Source: Streptomyces sp. NRRL F-4489
GTDB lineage: Bacteria; Actinomycetota; Actinomycetes; Streptomycetales; Streptomycetaceae
Length of the DNA: 64,000 nucleotides
Direction of reading: 5' to 3'
NCBI RefSeq assembly: GCF_001509485.1
Contig: NZ_LLZI01000068.1
Location: forward strand, 1 to 64,000
In this document: in pieces, positions 36,703 to 45,454 of the stretch
Layout: every line of letters starts with the position of its first letter
Position numbering within the stretch: the stretch's first letter is position 1
Made by a program: the position numbers and the translations under genes
Notes under the pieces: generated by a model
What the model saw: the letters and a program-made list of their open reading frames with translations, nothing else
Database searches by the model: none
What the model was told of the DNA's origin: nothing

Positions 36703-38040
36703 ATGACCGACCTGCTCCTGCTGGCCGTGGCGCTCGCGCTGACCCTGGCCTGCGGTGTCTTCGTCGCGGCGGAGTTCTCGCTGACGACCGTGGAGCGCGG
36801 CGACCTCGAACGGGCCGTGGCGCGCGGCGAGCGGGGCGCGGACAGCGCCCTGACGGCGGTCCGGAGCCTGACCTTCCAGCTCTCCGGCGCCCAGCTCGGC
36901 ATCACGGTGACGGGCCTGCTCATCGGCATGCTCGCCAAACCCGCCATCGCCACGCTGCTGTCCGGGCCGCTGACCGCGATCGGGCTGTCCCGGTCGGCGG
37001 CGGACTCGGTCGCGCTGGTCCTGGGCACGGCGGTGTCCACCGTCGTCCTGATGGTCGTCGGCGAGCTGGTGCCCAAGAACTGGGCGATCTCCAGTCCGCT
37101 GGCCATCGCCAAGCGGGTGGCCACCGCCCAGCGCGCGTTCAGCGCCGCCTTCCGGCCGCTGATCCGGCATCTGAACAACACCGCCAACCGCACCGTCCGC
37201 CGGCTGGGCCTGGAGCCCGCCGAGGAACTGGCGTCGGCGCGCGGCCCGCAGGAGCTGGTGGCGCTGGCCCGGCACTCCGCGCGGGAGGGCGCCCTGGAGG
37301 CGGACACCGCCGAGTTGTTCGTCCGCACCCTCAACCTCGCCGACCTGACGGCGGAGAACGTCATGACCCCGCGGGTGCAGGTGATCGCGCTGGACGTGCA
37401 GTCCACCGCCGAGGACGTCGCCAACGCCACCCGGGCCACCGGCCTGTCCCGCTTCCCCGTCTACCGCGGCAGCCTCGACAGCGTCGTCGGTGTCGCGCAC
37501 ATCAAGGACGTCCTGGCCGTCCCGGCCGGGCTGCGCCCCCGCCACCCGGTCTCCGAGCTGCTGCGGGAGCCGCTGCTGGTGCCCGAGACGCTGACCGTCG
37601 ACCGGCTGCTGGACCGGCTGTCCGGCCGGCGGACGATGGCGGTGGTCATCGACGAGTACGGCGGTACGGCCGGGGTGGCCACGCTGGAAGACATCGTCGA
37701 GGAGGTGGTCGGCGAGGTCCGCGACGAGCACGACCCGCTGGAGATCCCGGATCTGGCCCCGGCCGGCCGGGACGCCGAGGGGCGGGCGGTCTACCACGCC
37801 GACGGCGCCGCCCGCGCCGACCAGCTGGAGCGGATCGGCCTGCGGCTCCCCGAGGGCCCGTACGAGACGCTGGCCGGGCTGATCGCCACCGAGCTCGGCC
37901 GCATCCCGCGCCCCGGCGACAAGCTCCAGGTCGCGGGCTGGGCGCTGGACGTGCTGGACGCGTCCGGCCACCGCGCGGCCCGGGTGCTGCTGCACGCCCC
38001 GCCGGCCGGTACCGCGCAGGCCGAGGAGGCCCGCCGATGA
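36703..38040 (+). CDS. CNNM/CorC-family membrane transporter with CBS domains (first of two)
   Basis: 445 aa. N-terminal DUF21 membrane domain with four helices (LLLLAVALALTLACGVFVAA, the motif GAQLGITVTGLLIG, and VVGELVPKNWAI), then paired CBS domains (about 205-330; VMTPRVQVIALD, GLSRFPVYRG and AVVIDEYGGTAGVATLEDIV) and a C-terminal CorC/HlyC domain. Family members export magnesium or cobalt and sodium. GGAGG lies at proper spacing from ATG 36703. Its stop overlaps the second CNNM gene (ATGA). Confidence 0.92.
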   Translation: MTDLLLLAVALALTLACGVFVAAEFSLTTVERGDLERAVARGERGADSALTAVRSLTFQLSGAQLGITVTGLLIGMLAKPAIATLLSGPLTAIGLSRSAADSVALVLGTAVSTVVLMVVGELVPKNWAISSPLAIAKRVATAQRAFSAAFRPLIRHLNNTANRTVRRLGLEPAEELASARGPQELVALARHSAREGALEADTAELFVRTLNLADLTAENVMTPRVQVIALDVQSTAEDVANATRATGLSRFPVYRGSLDSVVGVAHIKDVLAVPAGLRPRHPVSELLREPLLVPETLTVDRLLDRLSGRRTMAVVIDEYGGTAGVATLEDIVEEVVGEVRDEHDPLEIPDLAPAGRDAEGRAVYHADGAARADQLERIGLRLPEGPYETLAGLIATELGRIPRPGDKLQVAGWALDVLDASGHRAARVLLHAPPAGTAQAEEARR

Positions 38041-39056
38041 CCGCGATCCAGTTGCTGATCGGTCTGCTGACCCTGGTCGTCAACGCCTTCTTCGTGGGCG
38101 CCGAGTTCGCGCTGATCTCGGTGCGGCGCAGCCAGATCGAACCGCACGCGGAGGCCGGCGACCGCCGGGCGGGCCGGGTGCTGTGGGGGCTCCAGCACGT
38201 CTCGGCGCTGCTGGCCGCGGCCCAGCTGGGCATCACGCTGTGCACGCTGGTGCTGGGCGCGGTCGCCGAACCGGCCATCGCGCATCTGCTGACCCCGCTG
38301 TTCGACGCGGTGGGGCTGCCGGACGCGCTGATCCACCCGGTGTCGTTCGTGATCGCGCTGGCCGTGGCGACGTATCTGCACATGCTCTTCGGCGAGATGG
38401 TGCCGAAGAACGTGGCGCTGGCCGAGCCGGTGCGCAGCGCGCTGCTGCTGGGGCCGCCGCTGGTGGCGCTGGCCCGCGCCCTGCGCCCGGTGATCTTCGC
38501 GGTGAACGCGCTGGCCAACAGCGCGCTGCGGCTGCTGCGGGTGGAGACCCGGGACGAGGTCGCGGCCACCTTCTCGGACGCCCAGCTGGCCCAGATGGTG
38601 GAGGACTCGCGAGCCGCCGGACTGCTCGACGAGCGGGCCCAGGAGCGGCTGCGGGACGCCCTGGAGCTGGGCCGCCGCCCGGTGCGGGACGTGGTCCTGC
38701 CGGTGGATCAGGTGGTCTCGGCGCGGATCGGGATCACCGCGGAGGAGCTGGAGGAGCTGGCCGCCCGGTCCGGTTTCTCGCGCTTCCCGGTCGTCGACGA
38801 CACCCGCCGGATCCTGGGCTATCTGCACGTCAAGGACGCGCTGGACGCCACCCGGCGGACCGCGCCGTTCCCGGTGTCGGCGCTGCGCCCGATCGCCCGG
38901 GTGCGGGCGGCGACGCCGCTGGACGACGTGCTGACCGCGATGCGCGGGTCGCGGACGCACCTGGCCGCGGCGATCGGCGACGACGGCAAGCTGGCCGGGC
39001 TGGTGACCATGGAGGACGTCCTGCGGGAACTGGTCCTCCAGCAGCAGACCGGCTGA
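38037..39056 (+). CDS. CNNM/CorC-family membrane transporter with CBS domains (second of two)
   Basis: 339 aa. The DUF21 domain is again clear (NAFFVGAEFALISVRRSQIE, AAQLGITLCTLVLG, FGEMVPKNVAL) with a CBS pair (SGFSRFPVVDD, LAGLVTMEDVLREL), but the C-terminal CorC/HlyC domain is missing, so it is shorter than its partner. Translation is coupled to the first gene by a four-base overlap. Together they may form a heterodimeric divalent-cation exporter. A hairpin follows. Confidence 0.92.
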   Translation: MTAIQLLIGLLTLVVNAFFVGAEFALISVRRSQIEPHAEAGDRRAGRVLWGLQHVSALLAAAQLGITLCTLVLGAVAEPAIAHLLTPLFDAVGLPDALIHPVSFVIALAVATYLHMLFGEMVPKNVALAEPVRSALLLGPPLVALARALRPVIFAVNALANSALRLLRVETRDEVAATFSDAQLAQMVEDSRAAGLLDERAQERLRDALELGRRPVRDVVLPVDQVVSARIGITAEELEELAARSGFSRFPVVDDTRRILGYLHVKDALDATRRTAPFPVSALRPIARVRAATPLDDVLTAMRGSRTHLAAAIGDDGKLAGLVTMEDVLRELVLQQQTG

Positions 39057-39063
39057 TCCGGTT

Positions 39064-39088
39064 CCGCCCGGCCGCCGCGGCCGGGCGG
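39064..39088 (+). terminator. Hairpin after the CNNM pair
   Basis: CCGCCCGGCCG (39064-39074) pairs exactly with 39078-39088 around a 3-nt loop, 7 bp after the stop. Confidence 0.6.
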
Positions 39089-39150
39089 CGGGCGACCGGC
39101 CCCGAACGGCCCCGGAACGCCCCGGAAAGCGGCCCCCGGAAAACCCCTCA

Positions 39151-39186
39151 CTGACCGATCGGTTAGATTGCTGACCGATCGGTCAG
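39151..39186. promoter_or_regulatory. Two tandem TetR-type operators
   Basis: CTGACCGATCGGTTAG (39151-39166) and CTGACCGATCGGTCAG (39171-39186) are two copies of the same 16-bp palindrome, 20 bp apart, about 75-105 bp upstream of the monooxygenase start. The second is perfect. This is a common TetR/AcrR operator form, and a tetR gene converges on the monooxygenase. Confidence 0.8.
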
Positions 39187-39257
39187 TCGCCTGCGCGTAC
39201 CCCGCCGCGGCCGCCCGGTCACGCATCCGTACGCGTACGCGACGAGGGGGCAACACA

Positions 39258-40499
39258 ATGGACCGCACGACATGCTGCGTGGTGGGCGGCGGCCCGGCCG
39301 GCATGATGCTCGGCCTGCTGCTGGCCAGGGCCGGGATCGAGGTGACCGTCCTGGAGAAGCACGGCGACTTCCTGCGCGACTTCCGCGGCGACACCGTCCA
39401 CCCGTCCACCCTGAACCTCCTGGACGACCTCGGGCTGGGCGCCGCGTTCGCCCGGCTGCCGTTCCCGAAACTGGAGGAGATGCGCGTCCAGGTCGGCGGC
39501 ACGACCGTGGTGATGGCCGATATGCGGCGCATCCCGGGCCGGCACAAGTACTTCGCGATGGTCCCGCAGTGGGACTTCCTCAACCTGCTGGCCGGCGCGG
39601 CCGCCCGGGAGCCGTCGTTCACCCTGCGGATGCGCACCCGGGCCACCGGGCTGCGCACCAGCGGCGGCCGGGTGACCGGCGTCCGCTTCACCGACGAGCA
39701 CGGCGCGCCCGGGGAGCTGGCCGCGGACCTGGTCGTCGCCTGCGACGGCCGGGACTCGGCGATCCGGGCGGCCGCCGGGCTGCGGCAGCGGTCCTTCGAC
39801 GTCCCGATGGACGTCTGGCAGATCCGGGTGGACGCGCCGGCCGACGCCCTCAAGGGCGGCCGGGTCTTCGGCCGGTTCGGCGGCGGCCAGGCCGCGGTCA
39901 CCATGGACCGCGGGGACTACTTCCAGACCTCGTACCTGATCCCCAAGGGGCAGGACGCCGCGCTGCGCGGCCACGGCATCCAGTGGCTGCGCGACCGGCT
40001 GGGCACGCTGTTCGGCTGGGACGCCGGGGTGACCGGCACCATCGGCTCCTGGGACGAGGTCAAGCTGCTGGAGGTGACGTTCGGGCGGCTGCCGCGCTGG
40101 CACCGGCCCGGCCTGCTGTGCCTCGGGGACGCCGCGCACACCATGTCGCCGGTCGGCGGCGTCGGCGTCAACCTCGCGCTCCAGGACGCGGTGGCCGCCG
40201 CCCGGATCCTGGCCGGGCCGCTGCGCCGCGGCACGGTCGGCGACGCGGACCTGGCCCGGGTGCAGCGGCGCCGGGAGTGGCCGATGGCGGTGGTCCAGGC
40301 GTCGCAGCGGGGCGAGCACGCGATGATCAAGTCCGCGCTCGACGGCACCCTGCGCGGCGACCGGCTGCCGGTGCCGATGCGGCTGCTGCGGCGGGTGCCC
40401 CCGCTGCGGACCGTCACCGGCTACCTCGGCGGGATCGGCATCCGGCCCGAGCCGACCCCCGACTTCGCCCGGGTCAGCCCCGGGGCGCGACCGCGTTGA
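39258..40499 (+). CDS. FAD-dependent monooxygenase, p-hydroxybenzoate hydroxylase fold
   Basis: 413 aa. FAD motifs in order: VVGGGPAGMMLGLLLARAG (7-25), the DG motif ACDGRDSAIRAAAG and the GD motif CLGDAAHTMSPVGGVGVNLA. A class A flavin monooxygenase for a ring-like substrate, which is unknown. ATG 39258 follows GAGGGGG. Two TetR palindromes lie upstream, and a drug-resistance or catabolic role induced by its substrate is likely. The last 26 bp overlap the converging tetR. Confidence 0.93.
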   Translation: MDRTTCCVVGGGPAGMMLGLLLARAGIEVTVLEKHGDFLRDFRGDTVHPSTLNLLDDLGLGAAFARLPFPKLEEMRVQVGGTTVVMADMRRIPGRHKYFAMVPQWDFLNLLAGAAAREPSFTLRMRTRATGLRTSGGRVTGVRFTDEHGAPGELAADLVVACDGRDSAIRAAAGLRQRSFDVPMDVWQIRVDAPADALKGGRVFGRFGGGQAAVTMDRGDYFQTSYLIPKGQDAALRGHGIQWLRDRLGTLFGWDAGVTGTIGSWDEVKLLEVTFGRLPRWHRPGLLCLGDAAHTMSPVGGVGVNLALQDAVAAARILAGPLRRGTVGDADLARVQRRREWPMAVVQASQRGEHAMIKSALDGTLRGDRLPVPMRLLRRVPPLRTVTGYLGGIGIRPEPTPDFARVSPGARPR

Positions 40500-41097
40500 G
40501 GGTGAAGGTCTCCAGTTCCGCGGCGGCGGCGTCCAGGTCGAGGTCCGGGTGGACGAGCCAGTGGCTGATCACCCCGTCGATCGCGCCGCCGATCGCCAGC
40601 GCCACCGTGCGGGTGTCGAACTCCCGCAGCACACCCGCCTCCTGACCCTCCGTCAGGAGTGCGGCGAGGCCCTGCCAGCGGTCGTGGGTGTCGTGCGAGC
40701 CGGGCGTCTTCAGGCGGGTGCCGCCGTCGTCGTCGAGCAGCATCTCGGTGATCACCCGGACGTGGCGGCGGTGGTCCCGCTGGTAGCCGATCATCGCGCG
40801 GACGTACGCGAGGAGCGCGGCCAGCGGGTCCGGGGCGCGCTCCACCCGCTCGCGGACGTAGCCGGAGAACTCCGCCATGACCTGCGTCAGCGCGGCGCGG
40901 GTGAGGTTGTCCTTCGAGGTGAAGTGGTAGAGCACCGCGGCCTTGGACACCCCGGCGCGCTCGGCGATCGCGGAGAGCGAGGTGGCCGGATAGCCGCGGG
41001 TGGAGATCAGATCGATGGTGCACTCGATCAACTGCTGCCGCCGGGCCCGCTCGGTGAACGTCGCCGCCTCCGGGTCCGCGCTCCGCCGGGGACTCAT
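40474..41097 (-). CDS. TetR family regulator of the adjacent monooxygenase (likely)
   Basis: 207 aa. HTH near 17-60 (RRQQLIECTIDLISTRGYPA, ERAGVSKAAVLYHFTSKDNL), then helical ligand domain. It converges on the monooxygenase, overlapping it by 26 bp, and is divergent from the SGNH esterase 89 bp away. The tandem CTGACCGATCGGTCAG sites upstream of the monooxygenase are the natural target; no copy was seen before its own start. Confidence 0.9.
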   Translation of the reverse strand: MSPRRSADPEAATFTERARRQQLIECTIDLISTRGYPATSLSAIAERAGVSKAAVLYHFTSKDNLTRAALTQVMAEFSGYVRERVERAPDPLAALLAYVRAMIGYQRDHRRHVRVITEMLLDDDGGTRLKTPGSHDTHDRWQGLAALLTEGQEAGVLREFDTRTVALAIGGAIDGVISHWLVHPDLDLDAAAAELETFTLNAVAPRG

Positions 41098-41186
41098 CCC
41101 ACGCCCACCTCTGCCTTTCCGTACCGCTCCTCGGCCCGCACTCCGGCCGCAGACGACCGTACACCGCGGGATAGGATCACCGCGCC

Positions 41187-42047
41187 ATGGAGAAGATTGT
41201 GCGGTACACGAGTTTCGTCGCGGTGGGCGACAGCTTCACCGAAGGCATGTCGGACGGCCTCCCGGACGGCTCCTACCGGGGCTGGGCGGACCTGCTCGCC
41301 GCCCGCCTCGCGGCCCTCCCCCGGCCCTCGGACGACGTCGCCGCGCCCGCCTTCCGGTACGCCAATCTCGCGGTGCGCGGCAAGCTCATCGACCAGATCG
41401 CCGACGAGCAGTGCGGCCCGGCCGCCGCGATGGGCGCGGACCTGGTGACGCTGGTCGGCGGGCTCAACGACGTACTGCGCCCGAAGTGCGATGTGGAGCG
41501 GGTGTGCGCCCGGCTGGCGGACTGCGCGGAGGTGCTGGCGCGCGGCGGCGGGCAGCTGGTGCTGATGCGCAGCCCCGGGCGGCGCGGGCCGGTGCTGGAG
41601 CGCGTCCGGCCCCGGATGGAGCGGCTGTTCGCCCGGATCGACGAGCTGGCCGCCCGGCACGGCGCCGTCGTGGTGGACCTGTACGCCTCCGAGGCGCTGG
41701 CCGACCCGCGGCTGTGGGCCGACGACCGGCTGCATCTGAACACCGAGGGGCACCGCCGGGTCGCCGAGGCGGTCTGGCAGGCCCTGGGGCTGCCCGCCGA
41801 ATCCGACTGGAACGCCCCGCTGCCGCCCGCGGCCCCGCCCCGCTGGGCCGCCCGCCGCGCCGCCGACCTGCGCTTCGCCCGGGAGCACCTGATCCCGTGG
41901 ATCGGCCGCCGGATCACCGGCCGCTCTTCCGGCGACGGCCGCACCGGCGCCCAGGTGAGCCCGGACCTGGGCGTGCCGTTCTGGATAAGCCCGGCGGAGG
42001 GGGCGGCGCCCGGGCCGGTCACGGGGTGGCGGGCGCTGACGCCGTGA
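41187..42047 (+). CDS. SGNH/GDSL-family esterase, cytoplasmic type
   Basis: 286 aa. Block I FVAVGDSFTEGM (Ser near 16), block III GGLNDV (Asn) and block V DDRLHLNTEGHR (Asp and His) complete the SGNH set. There is no signal peptide, unlike most secreted Streptomyces lipases. The C-terminal 70 residues are Pro/Arg-rich. Substrate unknown. A 17-bp duplication overlaps its end. Confidence 0.9.
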   Translation: MEKIVRYTSFVAVGDSFTEGMSDGLPDGSYRGWADLLAARLAALPRPSDDVAAPAFRYANLAVRGKLIDQIADEQCGPAAAMGADLVTLVGGLNDVLRPKCDVERVCARLADCAEVLARGGGQLVLMRSPGRRGPVLERVRPRMERLFARIDELAARHGAVVVDLYASEALADPRLWADDRLHLNTEGHRRVAEAVWQALGLPAESDWNAPLPPAAPPRWAARRAADLRFAREHLIPWIGRRITGRSSGDGRTGAQVSPDLGVPFWISPAEGAAPGPVTGWRALTP

Positions 42048-42069
42048 TACCGGGGCGCTGACGCCGTGA
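42031..42069 (+). repeat. 17-bp direct repeat over the esterase stop codon
   Basis: GGGCGCTGACGCCGTGA is at 42031-42047 and again at 42053-42069. The first copy ends in the esterase stop codon. Looks like a small recent duplication. Confidence 0.8.
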
Positions 42070-42085
42070 CCCAAAGGCCCGTCGG

Positions 42086-42781
42086 CTACTCCCCCGTCCG
42101 GGGGCGCCGCCGCGGCATCCGCACGGTGAGCAGTTTCGCGCGCGGCGCGAGCCGGCGGGCCATCGCGAACACCGAGTCCGTCCGCGACCGGTCGGCGTCC
42201 AGCACGGTGAAGAGGTTGACGCCCAGGTAGAAGGTGATCGCCGCGTTCGCCAGATCGCGGGGCGGTGTCAGACGGGCCAGCGGGGTGCCGCCGATCACGC
42301 GGTCGAGCGTCTCCTCGATGAAGCGCAGCCACGGCTCGGCCCGTTCCGACAGCGGCTCCCGCAGCTCCGGCTTGGCCACCGCGGCGGCCACCAGCTCCGA
42401 GAACAGCGTGATGTGGCCGCCGTCGAGGTCGTCGCGATAGACGCGGGTGGCGGCCTCGGCCAGCTCCTCCAGGGTGCGGACCCCGGCGACCGTGGCGCGG
42501 TGCCGCGCCATCCGCTCGGCGGACGAGCGGTCCAGCGCCGCGAGCAGCAGCGGGTCCACCCCGCCGAAGTGGTAGAAGACCAGCGCCGAGTTGACCCCGG
42601 CCTCCTTGGCGATCGTCCGGGCGCTGGTCCCGGCGTAGCCCTGCTCCTTCAGGACCGCGGTGGCCGCCGCGATCAGCCGGTCCTTGGTGTCCGCGGCCCC
42701 GCCGCCCGCCCGCTGCCGCTTCCCGGCCCCGGAATCCTTCGTTCCGTCAGGGCCCTTGCCACCACTGCGCTCCGCCGTCAT
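42086..42781 (-). CDS. TetR family transcriptional regulator
   Basis: 231 aa. A Lys/Gly-rich disordered N-terminus of about 30 residues is followed by the HTH (DRLIAAATAVLKEQGYAGTS, ARTIAKEAGVNSALVFYHFG) and a large helical domain. AAAGGAC serves ATG 42781. Divergent from the START-like membrane protein across an AT-rich palindrome, which is its probable operator. Confidence 0.92.
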   Translation of the reverse strand: MTAERSGGKGPDGTKDSGAGKRQRAGGGAADTKDRLIAAATAVLKEQGYAGTSARTIAKEAGVNSALVFYHFGGVDPLLLAALDRSSAERMARHRATVAGVRTLEELAEAATRVYRDDLDGGHITLFSELVAAAVAKPELREPLSERAEPWLRFIEETLDRVIGGTPLARLTPPRDLANAAITFYLGVNLFTVLDADRSRTDSVFAMARRLAPRAKLLTVRMPRRRPRTGE

Positions 42782-42812
42782 CGACCGTCCTTTCGCCGAG
42801 CCCTCATCATAC

Positions 42813-42834
42813 GGTTTAATCAAGTGGTTAAATC
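42813..42834. promoter_or_regulatory. AT-rich palindrome between tetR and the START-like gene
   Basis: GGTTTAATCA (42813-42822) and TGGTTAAATC (42825-42834) form a 22-bp inverted repeat with 8 of 10 arm positions matching, 32 bp before the tetR start. Probable TetR operator. Confidence 0.65.
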
Positions 42835-42913
42835 GCTCGATGAAACAGCCGGAGCGGTCGATGCGCCACCGGTACGCCCGGTGCGCGGACGAACGGAAGC
42901 AGGGGTGGGGACG

Positions 42914-43879
42914 ATGGACGGGACCGAAGGACGCCGGCCCATGACACGGGCGCGCCGGCAGCTGGTCTGGTTCCTGGCGGCGCTCTTCGCGGCGATGCTG
43001 GTCTACAAGGTGCTGCACGCCGGCCATCTGGAGCAGACCGCGCTGTTCTACGTGGGCCTGCCCGCGGTCATCGCCCTGGCGGTGGCCATCGGGTCCCGGC
43101 CCAAGAGCGTCACCGGCACCGCCCTGGCCGCCGTGACCATCGGGCTCGCGCTCGCCGGGCCGCTGCTCGACGAGGGCGTGGTGTGCCTGATCATGGCGGC
43201 GCCGCTGTTCTACCTCATGGCCGTGCTGATCGCCGCGCCGGTGGACTGGGCGGCCCGCCGCGCGCGCCGCGGCCAGAGCGGCGGCGGGCGGGCGCACGCC
43301 TTCGCCACCGTGCCGCTGATCGCGCTGCTCGCCCTGGAGGGCAGCGGCGCGTACGACCTGCCGCGCGACGGCGCGGCGTCGGTGACCCGGACCGTGGCGA
43401 TGAGCCCCGGGGAGTTCGAGCGGGCCCTGGCCGCGCCGCCGCGCTTCGCCGCGCCCGAACCGGTCTTCCTCCAGATCCCCTTCCCGCGCCCGCAGCGCTC
43501 CGAGGGCGCGGGCCTGGCCCCCGGGGACCACCGGCAGATCACCTTCAACCCGCACCGCTCCCTGGGCATCGGGTCGCACCCGACCCCGCGCGGGATGCGC
43601 CTGGTGGTCGCCGAGCACACCCCCGGCCGGGCCGTCTTCACCGTCGCCCGGGACACCACGCTGGCCCGCTGGCTCGACCTCCGGTCGGCCGCGGTGACCT
43701 GGCGGCCCGCCGCCTCCGGACGCACCGAGGTCACCTGGACCCTGCGCTACCGCCGCACCTTCGACCCCGGCTGGTACTTCGGCCCGCTCCAGCAGTACGG
43801 GATGGAGCAGGCCGCGGCCTACCTCTCCGACACCTTCTCCCGCCCCGCCGCTGCGCCCGCCGGCCCGGTCGCGCGATGA
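42914..43879 (+). CDS. Membrane protein with C-terminal START/polyketide-cyclase-like domain
   Basis: 321 aa. The N-terminal third has about four hydrophobic helices (LVWFLAALFAAMLVYKVLHA; VGLPAVIALAVAIG; ALAAVTIGLALAGPLL; LIMAAPLFYLMAVLIAAPVD), then a fifth (ATVPLIALLALEGSG). From 150 on, a soluble domain with DGAASVTRTVAMSPGEFERA and TEVTWTLRYRRTFDPGWYFG resembles START/SRPBCC proteins that bind hydrophobic ligands. The frame overlaps the next gene (ATGA). Function unknown; gene pairing suggests modification or sensing of a lipophilic thiol or isoprenoid. Confidence 0.75.
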   Translation: MDGTEGRRPMTRARRQLVWFLAALFAAMLVYKVLHAGHLEQTALFYVGLPAVIALAVAIGSRPKSVTGTALAAVTIGLALAGPLLDEGVVCLIMAAPLFYLMAVLIAAPVDWAARRARRGQSGGGRAHAFATVPLIALLALEGSGAYDLPRDGAASVTRTVAMSPGEFERALAAPPRFAAPEPVFLQIPFPRPQRSEGAGLAPGDHRQITFNPHRSLGIGSHPTPRGMRLVVAEHTPGRAVFTVARDTTLARWLDLRSAAVTWRPAASGRTEVTWTLRYRRTFDPGWYFGPLQQYGMEQAAAYLSDTFSRPAAAPAGPVAR

Positions 43880-45222
43880 CCGCCGGCCCCGGTGGCGACC
43901 CCGCGCTCATCCGCGCCGTCTGCCTCTTCGGCCCGCTCCTCGCCACCGGGGCCGCGGCGCTGCGGCGGCCCCCGGACCGGCGCACGCTCGCCGCCGCGCT
44001 CCTGGCGTCCTCCTGGAACGCGGTCGGGCTGCCGGCCGTCAACCTCCTCGCCACCGCGTGCGGCTGGTGGACCTTCCACGCCGACGGCGGTACGGCCGCC
44101 GGGCTCCCCGTGGACCTGCTGCTGGGCTGGGCGCTGCTGTGGGGCGCGCTGCCCGTCCTGGCCGGCGCCGACCGGTTCGGGCTGCCGCTGCTGGCCGCGG
44201 CGCTGGCGTGGTTCGACCTGGCGGCCATGCCGCTGGCCGCGCCGGTCGTCCGGCTCGGCGGCGGCTGGCTCGCCGGGGAGGCGGTCGCGGTGGCGCTGGT
44301 GCTCGTCCCCGGGCTGCTGCTCGCCCGCTGGACGGTGCGCGATCGCCACCTGGCCCTGCGCGCGGGCGCGCAGCTGCTGCTCAGCGGCGCCCTGATGCTC
44401 GCCCTGCCGCTCGCGCTCGTCCGGCCCGCGCTGCCCGGCGGCCGGGCCGGCTGGGCGCTCACCGCCCAGCTCCTCGCCGTACCGCTGCTGCTCGGGGCGG
44501 TCGCCGTCCGGGAGTTCGTCCAGCGCGGCGGCGGCACCCCGCTGCCCTACGATCCGCCGCGCCGGCTCGTCACCAGCGGTCCCTACGCCTACGTCCGCAA
44601 CCCCATGCAGCTCTCCATCGTCCTCTCCTACCTCCTGCTCGGCCTGCTGGCGCGCGATCTCCGGCTGCTCGCCGGGGCCGCCGCGGCGTTCGCGTACGGC
44701 GCCGGGCTCGCCGCCTGGCACGAGGGCGGCCGGATGCGGGCGGTCCACGGCGCGCCCTGGGCCGCCTACCGCGCCGCCGTGCCCGCCTGGCTGCCCCGGC
44801 TCCGGCCCTGGAGCGGCAGCGCCCCCGCCCGGCTGTACGTCGCCGAGAGCTGCGGTCCGTGCAGCGAGTTCGGCCGCTGGGTGGCACGCCGGCGGCCGGT
44901 CGCGCTGGAACTCGTCCCCGCCGAGCACCACCCGCGCCCCCTGCGCCGGATGACCTACGAGACGGCCGACGGCACCGTCCGCGCCGAGGGCATCGCCGCG
45001 CTGGGCCGGCTGCTCGGCCATCTCCACCTGGGGTGGGCGGTCCTGGGCTGGCTGCTCGTGATCCCAGGACTGCGATGGTTCGTCCAGCTCTGCACCGACG
45101 CCCTGGGAGCGGGGCCGCGGGACCTCGGGGCGGAGCCGCGCGAGCTCCGGGCGGAGCCGAGCAATCTCTGGGCGGGAGGCCGCGATCTGCCGCAGGGGGC
45201 GAGCCGGGGTGCCGACGGCTGA
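43876..45222 (+). CDS. Isoprenylcysteine-methyltransferase-like membrane protein fused to a thioredoxin-like (DCC) domain
   Basis: 448 aa. Up to residue about 300 it is a polytopic membrane protein with the ICMT/PEMT signature LVTSGPYAYVRNPMQL and a terminal PWAAYRAAVPAWLPRL block, which bind SAM in this family. From about 315 a soluble domain opens with ARLYVAESCGPCSEFGRWVA, a thioredoxin-type CGPC in the setting of DCC/DUF393 proteins, then a last membrane helix (GWAVLGWLLVIPGLRW). The tail has a GAEPRELRAEPS-type repeat. The fusion is unusual. Coupled to the START-like gene by a four-base overlap. Confidence 0.78.
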   Translation: MTAGPGGDPALIRAVCLFGPLLATGAAALRRPPDRRTLAAALLASSWNAVGLPAVNLLATACGWWTFHADGGTAAGLPVDLLLGWALLWGALPVLAGADRFGLPLLAAALAWFDLAAMPLAAPVVRLGGGWLAGEAVAVALVLVPGLLLARWTVRDRHLALRAGAQLLLSGALMLALPLALVRPALPGGRAGWALTAQLLAVPLLLGAVAVREFVQRGGGTPLPYDPPRRLVTSGPYAYVRNPMQLSIVLSYLLLGLLARDLRLLAGAAAAFAYGAGLAAWHEGGRMRAVHGAPWAAYRAAVPAWLPRLRPWSGSAPARLYVAESCGPCSEFGRWVARRRPVALELVPAEHHPRPLRRMTYETADGTVRAEGIAALGRLLGHLHLGWAVLGWLLVIPGLRWFVQLCTDALGAGPRDLGAEPRELRAEPSNLWAGGRDLPQGASRGADG

Positions 45223-45442
45223 CGCGGCAGCCGAACGCGCGCCGAGCACACTTCCCAGCGACGATCACCCGCTCCCCGGCCTTACGGCCGCCTGCTGCGG
45301 GGCCGGGCACACCGAACAACTCCAAGAACAATTCCAAGCGAACGGCAACCCCAACTGCCCAACCGCCTCTCACCGCTGAGCCCGTCCGCCCCACAGCGCA
45401 CACCACCTCACTAATGCGGTGCACTCGCGATCGAGCCCCCGC

Positions 45443-45448
45443 TAGCCT
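45443..45448 (+). promoter_or_regulatory. -10 box of a likely leaderless transcript
   Basis: TAGCCT ends six bases before the GTG start of the kinase-like gene, and there is no SD. This is the spacing of Streptomyces leaderless promoters. Confidence 0.45.
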
Positions 45449-45454
45449 GCCCGT

